Origin: Sphingomonas oligoaromativorans
Lineage (GTDB): Bacteria; Pseudomonadota; Alphaproteobacteria; Sphingomonadales; Sphingomonadaceae
Assembly: GCF_011762195.1 (NCBI RefSeq)
Contig: NZ_JAASQK010000005.1
Coordinates: 310,001 to 374,000 of the forward strand
DNA: 64,000 bases
Direction of reading: 5' to 3'
Below the pieces are notes generated by a model. The model saw only the letters and a list, made by a program, of their open reading frames with translations, ran no database searches and had not been told where the DNA came from. Below are positions 8,750 through 17,362 of the stretch, in pieces (the stretch's first letter is position 1; the number at the start of each line of letters is the position of its first letter). Made by a program: the position numbers and the translations under genes.

Positions 8750-9756
8750 TCTGCTCGCATCGCCGTAGGGCTGGCCCGCTTACGGCTCTCCTGATTTCCG
8801 TATCTGCGACCACGGGCTGCGCCACAGCGCGCAAGCCGCCGGTCATCTCGCTCGACACGCCTTCGCCGGTTGCGGCCACACCGCTTCCCGATCCGCCGAG
8901 GCCGGTCGAGGTCGTCGCGGTGCCGACCCCGCTGCCGCTGCCTGGGCAGCTCAAGCCGTTGCCGTCCGGACCGCTCGTGAGCGCCGAACCGACCGATCCG
9001 ACCACGCGCGTCGCGCTGGCCAACGCCGCCGCGCGCGTCCAGCCTGGCCGCTCCGGCTTCGTCAACGCGATCCAGGAATATCCCTATACCGATGGCGCGC
9101 TCTATCAGGTCTACGCGGCGCCCGGCCAGGTGACAGACATCGCGCTGGAAGAGGGCGAGACGCTGACCGGAAGCGGGCCAGTTGCTGCCGGTGACACCGT
9201 TCGCTGGATCATCGGCGATACGACCAGCGGACAAGGCCCGACGCAACGGGTCCATATCCTGCTGAAGCCGACCGAGAAGGATCTTATGACGAACCTCGTC
9301 ATCAACACGGACCGGCGGACCTATCATCTGGAGCTGCGGGCAACCCCCGGCACCTACATGGCCTCGGTCTCGTGGCGCTATCCCCAGGATCAGTTGATTG
9401 CGCTCAGAGGCCGCAACGCGACCGCACAGGCGGCTCAGCCAATCGCTGCTGGCGTCGACCTCGATGCCCTGAACTTCCGCTATGCCATCGAGGGGGACAA
9501 TCCGCCGTGGCGCCCCCTGCGCGCCTTCGATGACGGGCGGCAGGTCTTCATCGAATTTCCCGCAGGCATCGCCCAGGGAGAGATGCCGCCCCTGTTCGTC
9601 GTCGACCCTGCCGGCGGCGGCGAACTGGTGAATTATCGCGTGTCGGGCCGTCATATGGTCGTCGACCGGCTGTTCGGCGCGGCCGAGTTGCGCATGGGCG
9701 ACAAGAAGTCGAGCCAGGTGGTCCGCATCACCCGCACGGACGGGCGACGCAAATGA
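8746..9756 (+). CDS. trbG: Conjugal transfer protein TrbG (VirB9-like)
   Basis: Periplasmic and outer-membrane core-complex component that pairs with TrbI. The 336-residue precursor has a lipoprotein-like signal ending VSATTGC (Cys near residue 26), a proline-rich linker, then the VirB9 domain with EYPYTDGALYQVYAAPGQVT and the C-terminal FNYAIEGD-like stretch (here FRYAIEGDNPPWRP) that binds the VirB7/VirB10 partners. It overlaps trbF upstream and trbI downstream by four bases each, so the three core genes are translationally coupled. Confidence 0.93.
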   Translation: MICSHRRRAGPLTALLISVSATTGCATARKPPVISLDTPSPVAATPLPDPPRPVEVVAVPTPLPLPGQLKPLPSGPLVSAEPTDPTTRVALANAAARVQPGRSGFVNAIQEYPYTDGALYQVYAAPGQVTDIALEEGETLTGSGPVAAGDTVRWIIGDTTSGQGPTQRVHILLKPTEKDLMTNLVINTDRRTYHLELRATPGTYMASVSWRYPQDQLIALRGRNATAQAAQPIAAGVDLDALNFRYAIEGDNPPWRPLRAFDDGRQVFIEFPAGIAQGEMPPLFVVDPAGGGELVNYRVSGRHMVVDRLFGAAELRMGDKKSSQVVRITRTDGRRK

Positions 9757-10985
9757 GCGCGGAGGACGAGGCTCACGAAGCGGCTCCGGAGCCGCCCGCG
9801 CCGGCGCCCAATCCCGGCGCCTTTCGGCTGCGCGGCGATCCGCCCCGTGTCGTCCGCCTCTCGCGCAAGGCGCTCATTGTCCTGGGATCAGTGTCCGCGC
9901 TGAGTGTTGGCGGAGCCCTGCTTTATGCGCTCGGTCCGCAGCACGCGAAACCGGGCACCGAACTCTACAACACGGACAGCCGGAATACGGCGGACAAGAT
10001 CGGGGCGATGCCCAAGGACTATGGCGACGTCCCCCGTTTAGGGCCGCCACTCCCGGGCGATCTTGGCCGTCCGATCGTCAATGCGCAGAATCAGGGCAAG
10101 GTCGTACCGGCTCCCGGAATGGGTGGCGCATCGGCTGCTGCCGCGCAAAGTCCGGCCGAGACGGCGCGACAGCAGGCCCGCCAGCGGGCAGTTCAGGTTC
10201 GTGAGGCTGCGCGGGAGAGCAAGCTGTTCACGAGCACGACGCCGGCCCAGGCCGCGACGACGATCGCCGAGACGTTGCCTGCCGGCTCCGGCGCGCCGGC
10301 CAACAACTCCGGCAACGCTCCGACGCCCGATCCTAACGGTCAGGACACAAAGCGCGCCTTCCTCGCCCAGGCCCCCGACAAGCGCACCACCAGTTCCGAT
10401 CGCGTCGTCGATCCGGCATCGCCGAACATCTTGCAGGCGGGGAGCGTCATTCCGGCCGCGCTCGTCACGGGGCTGCGTTCGGACTTGCCCGGTCAAATCA
10501 CGGCGCAGGTGACGCAGAACGTTTATGACAGCCCGACCGGGCTAATTCTGCTCATTCCGCAGGGCGCCAAGCTGATCGGCGAGTATGACAGCTCGGTCGC
10601 CTTCGGCCAGCGTCGGCTGCTTCTTGCCTGGACCCGCCTTTTGCTGCCCGACGGACGATCAATCGTTCTGGAGCGTCAGCCCGGCGCCGACGCGGCGGGC
10701 CATGCCGGCCTCGAAGATCGGGTGAACAACCACTGGGGGCAGCTGTTCAAGGCCGCGGTCCTATCGACGCTGTTGAGCGTGGGGTCCGAAGCCGGCACGT
10801 CGCAGAGCGAGAACAATCTCGCCCAGGCCCTTCGCGCCGGCGCTTCCCAATCGTTCAGCCAGACGGGGCAACAGGTCGTGGAGCGCCAGCTCAACATTCA
10901 GCCGACGCTTACGATCAGGCCGGGCTTTCCCGTGCGGGTTATGGTGACGCACGATCTCGTGCTCGAGCCCTGGCAGCACCAATAG
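9753..10985 (+). CDS. trbI: Conjugal transfer protein TrbI (VirB10-like)
   Basis: Core-complex protein spanning both membranes. The 410-residue product has a cytoplasmic Pro/Glu-rich N-terminus, one membrane helix (ALIVLGSVSALSVGGALLYAL, about residues 40-60), an Ala/Gln/Pro-rich periplasmic linker and the TrbI/VirB10 barrel domain. The domain shows the diagnostic ILQAGSVIPAALVTGLRSDL and LIPQGAKLIGEYDSSVAFGQ motifs and a C-terminal NIQPTLTIRPGFPVRVMVT stretch. It is the last core gene, ending 9 bp before the DUF2274 gene. Confidence 0.94.
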   Translation: MSAEDEAHEAAPEPPAPAPNPGAFRLRGDPPRVVRLSRKALIVLGSVSALSVGGALLYALGPQHAKPGTELYNTDSRNTADKIGAMPKDYGDVPRLGPPLPGDLGRPIVNAQNQGKVVPAPGMGGASAAAAQSPAETARQQARQRAVQVREAARESKLFTSTTPAQAATTIAETLPAGSGAPANNSGNAPTPDPNGQDTKRAFLAQAPDKRTTSSDRVVDPASPNILQAGSVIPAALVTGLRSDLPGQITAQVTQNVYDSPTGLILLIPQGAKLIGEYDSSVAFGQRRLLLAWTRLLLPDGRSIVLERQPGADAAGHAGLEDRVNNHWGQLFKAAVLSTLLSVGSEAGTSQSENNLAQALRAGASQSFSQTGQQVVERQLNIQPTLTIRPGFPVRVMVTHDLVLEPWQHQ

Positions 10986-10994
10986 GAGGCGGAC

Positions 10995-11243
10995 ATGACC
11001 ACGTTAAAGCTTGGGCCGCTCGCCGACGAACGGCCCGCGAAGCTCACGATCGAGCTACCTGCGGCCGTGCTACGCGACCTGAAAATCTACGGCGCCTTGC
11101 TCGCTCAATCCTCTGGCGACGCAGAGCCTGTTGAGCCTGCGCGTCTAATTCCGCCGATGCTGGAGCGGTTCATGGCGACCGACCGCGGTTTCGCGCGTGC
11201 GCGAAAGACGGCATTTCAATCTCGTGGCGGTGCGAGCGAATAG
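10995..11243 (+). CDS. DUF2274 family protein at the end of the trb operon
   Basis: An 82-residue protein with the DUF2274 pattern: KLGPLADERPAKLTIELPAAVLRDLKIYGALLA, then a C-terminal LIPPMLERFMATDRGFARAR stretch. The beta-strand plus helix-turn-helix-like layout resembles ribbon-helix-helix repressors, so a regulatory role in transfer is possible but unproven. In Trb-type ICEs of Proteobacteria a DUF2274 gene commonly follows trbI directly, as here (9 bp gap, ribosome site AGGAGG). Its last 28 bp overlap the convergent LysR gene. Confidence 0.8.
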   Translation: MTTLKLGPLADERPAKLTIELPAAVLRDLKIYGALLAQSSGDAEPVEPARLIPPMLERFMATDRGFARARKTAFQSRGGASE

Positions 11244-12226
11244 CGGTCGCGAAGAAAGTGTAGAAAGGTGGATAGGGCCTGATTGCGGTTGTCGTCGCGC
11301 CAATACGCCGAGAAGCTCAGGAGGTGTGGGCCGGTGCCGTCAAAAAGCTGCCGGATAGCGACCCCGTCGATGGTCATACCCAGCGAGCCGGCCGAGACCA
11401 GCGTGATCGCACGACCCATTCCGACGACGCCGAGGACTGTCTCACGGCTCACCTCAGTAATTATGATCTGCGGCTCTTTCCCAGGTTGCGCGAGCCTCGT
11501 CCGAACCATCGCTTCGATGTCGTCCGCTGTGGTCTTGGGCGCTACAAATGTCTCGCCATGGAGGTCCGACCAGTAAATGCGTTCACGAGATGCGAGAGGA
11601 TGGGCGCTCGGCAGCGCAACGAACATACGCTCGCTCCAAAGATTCAAACTCTGTGTGTCTGCTAGTTCCGCTGATCCGCTAATGATGAGCGCATCCACAC
11701 TACCGCTATCTAGCTTGGTAAAAAGTCGATACCGATCATCTTCGATCCCACGCAAATGAATCTCGGGATATTCGTCATGAAATCCGATTAAGGATGACCT
11801 GAGGTTGCCGGCCGATATTGAAGTCACGAAACCGATCGCAACGGCGCCCGCCCTTCCTTGGCTTACGGCGCGTGTCTTTTCGTAAAGACCCTCCATCTCG
11901 TTCAGGACACGCCGAGCCGATGCGAGCAGTACTTCTCCGGCGTCTGTCGGCACGACGCCCCGCGGCGATCGCCGAAAAAGAGGCGTCGCAAACTGCCCTT
12001 CAAGGAATGAAATGTGCTGGCTTAGCGTTGCCGGCTTGATGTTGAGCGATGCAGCAGCCTTGTTGAAGCTTCGAAGCTGCGCAGCCATCAACGCGTACCG
12101 TAGGTGGCGAAGATCAATGCCGCGCAGGAATGGCGACAGAAGATCATATGATGAACTTTTGGCGCCATCAGCTACAAGCACGCTAAGATCCTTCACATAA
12201 TAGTAAAATATCCAGAGAATACTCAT
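11216..12226 (-). CDS. LysR family transcriptional regulator
   Basis: A 336-residue regulator with an N-terminal winged helix (RHLRYALMAAQLRSFNKAAASLNIKPATLSQHISFLEGQFATPLFRRS) and a C-terminal ligand-binding domain. The first 15-40 residues are unusually AT-rich and aromatic (ILWIFYYYV). An in-frame GTG at 12181 with AAGGA seven bases upstream gives a more usual LysR N-terminus and may be the true start. It converges on the trb operon and overlaps the DUF2274 gene. LysR genes often lie at this place in sphingomonad trb clusters. An inverted repeat at 12233-12270 in front of it is a candidate operator. Confidence 0.85.
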   Translation of the reverse strand: MSILWIFYYYVKDLSVLVADGAKSSSYDLLSPFLRGIDLRHLRYALMAAQLRSFNKAAASLNIKPATLSQHISFLEGQFATPLFRRSPRGVVPTDAGEVLLASARRVLNEMEGLYEKTRAVSQGRAGAVAIGFVTSISAGNLRSSLIGFHDEYPEIHLRGIEDDRYRLFTKLDSGSVDALIISGSAELADTQSLNLWSERMFVALPSAHPLASRERIYWSDLHGETFVAPKTTADDIEAMVRTRLAQPGKEPQIIITEVSRETVLGVVGMGRAITLVSAGSLGMTIDGVAIRQLFDGTGPHLLSFSAYWRDDNRNQALSTFLHFLRDRYSLAPPRD

Positions 12227-12232
12227 GTTAAA

Positions 12233-12270
12233 TTGTGTATTTTCGCTGGACTTTATGCGTTATTACACAA
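12233..12270 (-). promoter_or_regulatory. AT-rich inverted repeat upstream of the LysR gene
   Basis: Arms TTGTGTA (12233-12239) and TACACAA (12264-12270) face each other across 24 bp, just upstream of the LysR start and in the most AT-rich stretch of the window. LysR proteins usually bind T-N11-A type dyads near their own promoter, so autoregulation is plausible. The arms are wider apart than a standard LysR box. The rest of the 12227-12388 intergenic region shows no gene. Confidence 0.35.
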
Positions 12271-12388
12271 AAGGTATTTCATCATACTGACTCGGCGGCC
12301 ACCACGGCCCGTAGATCAATAGACGACATTTCTTGCAAATTTTATCCGCCAGGGAGCACGGCGCGGCAGGGGGTCGGTCCGTCCGACG

Positions 12389-12895
12389 TCAGGCGTCGAC
12401 AAAATTGATGGCTCCGAGGAAATCCATCTTCCCGACATCCACTCCATCCTTACGCAGGATCGAATAAGTCATCGCGATGTGGAAATAGACGTTGGGGATG
12501 ACCATTTGCAGGAGATAATCTCTCCCGCCGAGCACCTTACCCGGCGCCCATGACAGGCTGATCTTCTGGCTTTCCGCATCGACGTAGCTCACCGCCGGTA
12601 CGCTCCGCGCATAATCGATGGTCTTGCGGATGCGAGCGCGCACCTCGGCGATCGTCTGCTCGGTATCCTCGTGCTTGGGCGGCTTTTGCCCCGACAGCCA
12701 GGCTGCGCCGCCTTTGACGTAATCGCACGCGCTCTGCACCTGGTAGATCAACGGCTTCATGTCCGGCGCGAGGCGTCCGCTCATCAGTACCGCGACGTCG
12801 AACTTTCTGGCCTCAGCTTGGGCTTCCGCCTTGTCGAGGAAGCTTTCGAGGTTCTCGAGACTCTGCACGCATTGCTGGATCGCTTCGTAGTACAT
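12389..12895 (-). CDS. DUF1993 family protein
   Basis: A 168-residue soluble protein with the DUF1993 pattern: LENLESFLDKAEAQAEARKF, LMSGRLAPDMKPLIYQVQSACDYVKGGAAWLSG, then a C-terminal GRDYLLQMVIPNVYFHIAMTYSILR segment. The family is predicted to be a helical bundle related to DinB-like proteins; its reaction is unknown. The ATG at 12895 is preferred over 12922 because GGGAG lies seven bases upstream and it gives the family-typical MYYEAI start. It is the last gene of a minus-strand run that starts with the isochorismatase-type gene, 50 bp after the MFS gene. Confidence 0.8.
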   Translation of the reverse strand: MYYEAIQQCVQSLENLESFLDKAEAQAEARKFDVAVLMSGRLAPDMKPLIYQVQSACDYVKGGAAWLSGQKPPKHEDTEQTIAEVRARIRKTIDYARSVPAVSYVDAESQKISLSWAPGKVLGGRDYLLQMVIPNVYFHIAMTYSILRKDGVDVGKMDFLGAINFVDA

Positions 12896-12945
12896 TGGCT
12901 CACTCCCGTTATTGGACGTCATAAGCTCGGTCCGGGGACCGATGG

Positions 12946-14322
12946 TCAGTCGAGACTCTCGCGGCCGCGCCTGAGCGCGTCGGCGCCGCGGCCCAAAAGG
13001 TAGGCGGCGATGCCGGCAAGCTGGATGGCAACGGCCGTGAGGAAAATGATCTCGTCCGACCAGACCTGCCGAAGCAGGCCGAATATCGCTGGCGCCAGAG
13101 CATAAGCCCCCTGTGAAATGGCGACGATCAGCGCGACGGCGCGGGCCGCATCCTCGCGCGGGAACTCAAGATTGGCGATGACCGGCGGGACCGAGATGGC
13201 GTTGCCGACACCAAGGCCGAAGAGCACGGCGCCGAGGATGAGAAGCGCAGGGCTTCCGTGCGCGAGCATCAACACGCCGCATCCCAAAGCCTGCGCCAGC
13301 AAACTGTACGAGGCGATAGCGCGCCAGTTCGATTTAGCGTCCGCCCGCGATCCGACGGCGAGGCGGCCAAGGACGGCAGTGACGCCGACCGCGCCCGCCG
13401 TCAGACCCGCTCCCTGCCGCCCGAGCGTCGGCGCCAGCACCGAGACAAGATGCGCGACGATCCCCGTCTGCGCGAACAGCGCCAACGTCATGCCGATGCA
13501 CAGCGTCAGGAACGCGCGATCATGAAAGAGGTGAAGATGGACGACTGCGATCGGCGCTTCGGGGTTCAGGATGGCGCTGGCCGGTGAGTCTGCAGCCGTC
13601 GCGCCATCGGGCGCCTGGCCGAGCCCTTCCGGGGTTCGCACCAGCACCAAAGCCGCCAGCGCGCCCACGGTCGCGAGCATGACGATGCTCACCACCACGG
13701 CGGCCGAGGCAAAGCCGATACGGTTGATCAGCGCGACCCAGAACGGCGAGAAGATCACGCCGCCGACGCTGCCGCCATTGAAGGCAATGCCGAGCGCTTG
13801 GGGGCGCTTCGCGGCAAACCATGGGGAGACGATCGCGTTGACGGCGACAGCGCCGAGCGTCGACCAACCAGCGCCCGACAGGAGTGCCGCCACATAGAGC
13901 TGCCACGGAGCGGTTGCGACCGCCCAACCGAGAACGCCCATCGCCATGACGATCGCGCCAGCGAAGGTGACTATCGGCAGGCCGAGGCGGCGGTAGAGCC
14001 GGGGGAGATTGGGGATGATCGCGAGGCCGACGAGGAAGTGCAGTGTCACGGCCCCCGAAATGAGGGCGATCGGCCAACCGCGCGCCTGCCGTACCACCTC
14101 CAGATAGACGGGTGGACCGTAGAAACCAAAGCCCCAACCAAAAACGGCGACGGTGAAGGCGGCCGCGACGACGCGCCAGCCAAAGAAGCGATCGCCCGTA
14201 CTGGGCTGTGTATCGGAAGGGCAATCGGCAAGGAGCCGATCAGGGCCTGAACCCGTACGATTGACGGCCGATGTGAGGGGTGAGGTCGGTCGGTTCATCG
14301 CGATGGTTCCAAACTTGGCCAT
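12946..14322 (-). CDS. MFS transporter
   Basis: Major facilitator superfamily transporter, 458 residues, with a hydrophilic N-terminal 45 residues and about 12 hydrophobic segments. The first half carries GFYGPPVYLEVVRQARGWPIALISGAVTLH and a loop with RLYRRLGLPIV; the second half ends near residue 450. The pattern resembles the oxalate/formate-antiporter-like or monocarboxylate-type MFS group, but the substrate cannot be named. The ATG at 14322 has GGGAG upstream; the frame opens slightly earlier at 14343. It lies in the stress-gene run between the SnoaL-like gene and the DUF1993 gene and may export or import a compound handled by those enzymes. Confidence 0.85.
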   Translation of the reverse strand: MAKFGTIAMNRPTSPLTSAVNRTGSGPDRLLADCPSDTQPSTGDRFFGWRVVAAAFTVAVFGWGFGFYGPPVYLEVVRQARGWPIALISGAVTLHFLVGLAIIPNLPRLYRRLGLPIVTFAGAIVMAMGVLGWAVATAPWQLYVAALLSGAGWSTLGAVAVNAIVSPWFAAKRPQALGIAFNGGSVGGVIFSPFWVALINRIGFASAAVVVSIVMLATVGALAALVLVRTPEGLGQAPDGATAADSPASAILNPEAPIAVVHLHLFHDRAFLTLCIGMTLALFAQTGIVAHLVSVLAPTLGRQGAGLTAGAVGVTAVLGRLAVGSRADAKSNWRAIASYSLLAQALGCGVLMLAHGSPALLILGAVLFGLGVGNAISVPPVIANLEFPREDAARAVALIVAISQGAYALAPAIFGLLRQVWSDEIIFLTAVAIQLAGIAAYLLGRGADALRRGRESLD

Positions 14323-14362
14323 AATCGGCTCCCGCGGGGCCACTGATCACCGGGGGCGCGAG

Positions 14363-14755
14363 TCAGTAGACGGTGTTGCCATTCTTCGAGGTGGTGGGGA
14401 CGGGAGCGAACACGTCCCAGTGCTCGACGAGCTTGCCGTTCTCGACGCGGAACAGGTCGACGCCAACGTCCCCATTCTCGCTGACCAGGCCGGTCCAGTG
14501 CGCGTGGACCGCGACCAGATCACCATCGGCCAGCACGCGGCGGATATCGCCCTTTGCGTTGGGAAAAGCGGCCAGGAAGCCGTTGATGAAGGTCCGCAGG
14601 CCCTCGACACCATCTTCGGCGCCGGCCGTGTGCTGGGTGTAGGTGTCGCCGACGTAGCGGGCGATCGCGCCGTCGACGTCACCGTCGAAGTGCGCTTCCT
14701 TGTAGAAAGCGAGAACGGTTTTCTTGTTCTGCTCGGCAATGGTTTCGGTCGTCAT
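14363..14755 (-). CDS. SnoaL-like (NTF2-fold) protein
   Basis: A 130-residue protein of the SnoaL/NTF2 fold: KKTVLAFYKEAHFDGDVDGAIARYVGDTYTQHTAG at the start, a central INGFLAAFPNAKGDIRRVLADGDLVAVHAHW strand set, and FRVENGKLVEHWDVF at the end. This subgroup is often annotated as a nuclear-transport-factor-2-family or SnoaL-like polyketide cyclase, yet most members have no known reaction. The conserved QH and EHWD polar residues are present. It sits between the secreted cupin-like gene and the MFS gene in the isochorismatase-type operon. Confidence 0.8.
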   Translation of the reverse strand: MTTETIAEQNKKTVLAFYKEAHFDGDVDGAIARYVGDTYTQHTAGAEDGVEGLRTFINGFLAAFPNAKGDIRRVLADGDLVAVHAHWTGLVSENGDVGVDLFRVENGKLVEHWDVFAPVPTTSKNGNTVY

Positions 14756-14907
14756 GATGATGTCCTGTCGATTGGGTCGCTGGCCGTCGTGGCGCGAGCG
14801 AAAAGGGGCTGGAGGGGGACGGGCAGCGCTAAATCACCTGCCGGGCTCTCCGCGATCGCGGGAGATTCCGCGTGGGAGAGCCCGGTCTGACGGTGAGGGG
14901 CGGCCGA

Positions 14908-15381
14908 CTAGCCGGGGAAATTCTGCGCGTCGAACTTCTCGCTCTGGACGATGTAGATTTCGCAAGGAGTCTTGGACACACAAGCGGTCGTGTGCTTCTC
15001 CCCGCCGCGCTGATACCAATAGGAACCGGCGACCAGATTGTCGGGCTTTTGGCCCGGCTGGTAATTCTGGAGCGTGCCTTTGATGACGACCGCGTAATAG
15101 TCGTAGGTGTGAGTGTGGACGTAGCTCTTGAAGCCGGGATCGAAGAGGAAGAACGCGCCGTGGGCGCCCTTCGTTACATCCCCCCAGACGTTGGAATACT
15201 GAATTCCCTTGTTCGGAGTGGCGCCCTTCGCGCCGCTGGGTTGAAATTTGAAGTGCGCCTCCGGGAGCACCACCGACGTCCCGTCATTCTTCGGGGGATA
15301 GGCGGCGGCATCCTGGGCCTGCGAGGCGGTGGCGAACGAGATGGCGGCAGCGGCGACGAGCGCCAGAGAACGTAGTTTCAT
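14908..15381 (-). CDS. Secreted cupin-like protein (DUF4437-type, tentative)
   Basis: A 157-residue protein with a clear signal peptide (LRSLALVAAAAISFATASQA, cut near residue 22), so it acts in the periplasm. The mature part looks like a single cupin barrel. The stretch PGFKSYVHTHTYDYYAVVIKG carries the two His residues of cupin motif 1, and SYWYQRGGEKHTTACVS carries a further His. Two cysteines near the C-terminus could form a disulfide. A metal site is likely but no substrate can be named. It lies 39 bp downstream of the DJ-1/PfpI gene in the same direction. Confidence 0.75.
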   Translation of the reverse strand: MKLRSLALVAAAAISFATASQAQDAAAYPPKNDGTSVVLPEAHFKFQPSGAKGATPNKGIQYSNVWGDVTKGAHGAFFLFDPGFKSYVHTHTYDYYAVVIKGTLQNYQPGQKPDNLVAGSYWYQRGGEKHTTACVSKTPCEIYIVQSEKFDAQNFPG

Positions 15382-15420
15382 GATGGATCTCCTGGTTGGC
15401 TAGGGTGGTCGAAGGCGGCC

Positions 15421-16209
15421 TCAGGCCGCCTTCTCCAGCGCGTCGATGAACTTGGCGGCCAGCTCGTGGTCCGACATCGGGTTCTGAGCGGTGATCAGCT
15501 CGCGATCGACGACGACGAACGATGTAAAATTGTCCGCGTTGACGACCGTGGCGCCGGCGGCTTCAAGCGCGTCGGGCATGTTGAAGATCAGTTGCTTGTG
15601 GAAGACGTTCTCTTCCGCATATTCCTCCTCGCTGCGCGAGAAGACGGTCATGCGGTAGCCGGCATACTGCCAGCCCTTGCCCAGCTCGTGGGCCTTGATC
15701 TTGTCGCCATCGATCAGGGCAGCACGGAACTCGCGAGCATGATCGAGCGCGGCGAGAATGCTGATCGGCCCGTGGCAGATCGCGGCAGTGGGCTTGTTGG
15801 CGCCGTGGAAATAGCGCAGCGCCTCGCCCGCGTCCGGGTCCTGCATCACGTCGACGATCGGCGCGTGGCCGCCGGGGAAGAAGACGCCGGCGAAACGATC
15901 GAGACCGGCTTCGATCTCGGAGCGGATCGTGCGGACGTCGTTCATGCGCGGATCGTTGTTGAAGAAGTCGCGCGCCTTGGTGCGGGTGTCATCGTCGTTC
16001 GCGAAGTAGATCAGCGCGTCGGAGTCCTGATCCATGGTCGGCTTTTCGCCGGTCGGGGTGGTGAGGACGAAATCATAGCCCGCCGCGACGAGCGTCATCA
16101 GGGGAACCGCAGTTTCGTTGAGGAACTGGCCGATCGTGATCGTGCCGCCGCCCTTGGCTTCGAGCTGGGTGCCGTTCGAACCGATGACGAGAATGGTGCC
16201 TTTGGTCAT
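15421..16209 (-). CDS. DJ-1/PfpI family protein, class I glutamine amidotransferase-like
   Basis: A 262-residue cytosolic protein of the DJ-1/PfpI superfamily (Hsp31/glyoxalase III-like). The nucleophile elbow is AAICHGPIS, with the reactive Cys, and the upstream GVFFPGGHAPIVDV loop and an acidic residue in the PTGEKPTMDQDSD region are typical. Relatives convert methylglyoxal to lactate or protect proteins and nucleotides from glycation; which applies here is not shown. The ATG at 16209 has AGGAAAA upstream; an 80 bp in-frame extension lacks a ribosome site. It follows the isochorismatase-type gene by 145 bp and fits an electrophile-defence operon. Confidence 0.85.
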   Translation of the reverse strand: MTKGTILVIGSNGTQLEAKGGGTITIGQFLNETAVPLMTLVAAGYDFVLTTPTGEKPTMDQDSDALIYFANDDDTRTKARDFFNNDPRMNDVRTIRSEIEAGLDRFAGVFFPGGHAPIVDVMQDPDAGEALRYFHGANKPTAAICHGPISILAALDHAREFRAALIDGDKIKAHELGKGWQYAGYRMTVFSRSEEEYAEENVFHKQLIFNMPDALEAAGATVVNADNFTSFVVVDRELITAQNPMSDHELAAKFIDALEKAA

Positions 16210-16354
16210 GATATTTTCCTGTCGTTGAAAAGAAGCTGTCGTGCTTGCTAGTGGTGCGGAATGGACGCGAGCCGCCCTTCGGCGCGGCCCGATTGCCGCG
16301 CCGCCTTCGGTCTTCGTCACTTCGCTGGGACCGGCCTTGTCGGGCCGGATTGGA

Positions 16355-17050
16355 TCAGACGGCTGCGGGCGTCTTGGCCGCCGCGATCATTCGGCTCACG
16401 GTTTCATCGGTGTTCCACACCGCATTGGCCATGAAACGCCAGTTGATCATCGCGGCATCGTAGCCGGCGCCTTCCTCGTTCGCGGCAGCGGCGACCGCAT
16501 CGCGGACCATGATGGTCTCGAAGCCGTCCCGGATCAGGTTGCGCATGTGATCTTCAAGGCAGAGGTTGGCGACCGGGCCGGCCATGATGACGGTCTCGAT
16601 CTTCTGGCGGCGCAGCAGCAGCGCCAGATCGTTGGTCGGCGCGTAGGTGACATGGCGCGAGACGACGGTGGTGTTCTCGTCTTCCATGTACTTCTTGAAG
16701 CGCTCGGGAACGTCGGCACCGCCGCCGGGCACGTCGTCGGTGTGAAGCGGGCTGTGGCGGTGCACGACGCCGCCGTGGAGAGCGAGATCCTCCATCGGGC
16801 TGAGGCGGGTCTTGCCCTTATGGTCGTGCGGGAAGAAATAGTGCGGCGACATGAACACCGGGTAGCCGTGATCCTTCGCGGTCTGAAGGAGCGTCTCCAG
16901 ATTGGCGTTCACGTTGTTGGCCTTCATCAGCTCCTCGATCATGACGAAATATTTTCCGCCATCGGTGAGGAAGTCGTTTTGGATGTCGACCAGGACCAGC
17001 GCGGTACGGCCGGCCGTGATGTCCATATCGACCTTGTGCTCGAACAACAT
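16355..17050 (-). CDS. Isochorismatase family cysteine hydrolase
   Basis: A 231-residue hydrolase of the isochorismatase/nicotinamidase superfamily. Visible are the catalytic Asp in ALVLVDIQNDF, a Lys in the KTRLSPMED region and the catalytic Cys in MAGPVANLCLEDHMRNLI, with the non-prolyl loop before it. The superfamily hydrolyses amides, ureas or enol ethers; the substrate here cannot be read from sequence. It is the first gene of a six-gene minus-strand series. Two TCTATC/GATAGA-type operators lie directly upstream at 17078-17093 and 17137-17148, so TetR control is likely. Confidence 0.87.
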   Translation of the reverse strand: MLFEHKVDMDITAGRTALVLVDIQNDFLTDGGKYFVMIEELMKANNVNANLETLLQTAKDHGYPVFMSPHYFFPHDHKGKTRLSPMEDLALHGGVVHRHSPLHTDDVPGGGADVPERFKKYMEDENTTVVSRHVTYAPTNDLALLLRRQKIETVIMAGPVANLCLEDHMRNLIRDGFETIMVRDAVAAAANEEGAGYDAAMINWRFMANAVWNTDETVSRMIAAAKTPAAV

Positions 17051-17077
17051 GACTTCAGTCTCCTCAGAATCTCGCTA

Positions 17078-17093
17078 TCTATCGATCGATAGA
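17078..17093. promoter_or_regulatory. Putative TetR operator 1 (TCTATC-N4-GATAGA)
   Basis: A perfect 16-bp palindrome, TCTATCGATCGATAGA, 28 bp upstream of the isochorismatase-type start. It belongs to a family of ten related sites in the cargo region; half-sites here are separated by four bases. Confidence 0.7.
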
Positions 17094-17136
17094 CGTGCAT
17101 CTTGGTACGGCGGGCTTCCGGGCGAGTCAATGCCTA

Positions 17137-17148
17137 TCTACCGATAGA
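17137..17148. promoter_or_regulatory. Putative TetR operator 2 (abutted half-sites)
   Basis: TCTACCGATAGA, the same dyad with half-sites directly joined and one mismatch. It is the exact reverse complement of operator 5 at 30743-30754. Its centre is 57 bp from that of operator 1. The rest of 17149-17362 shows no gene. Confidence 0.65.
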
Positions 17149-17362
17149 GCGGAAGAAAGTTGACCATCCGTTTGGGAGCGGTTGATCGCGGTCATCGTCT
17201 CGCCTCGATCCAGAAACACCCACGACCGGGATGAACGTGGGAATCCGGCTGGACTTATCTGAACTCAGGACCGCCCTGCTTCTTGAAGGCTGCCGCCGAT
17301 TTTGAACCAGGAGGCCGCGGCCCCTCTGGTTGGGTTATCCGCACACAGCAACAGCGTCTGGA

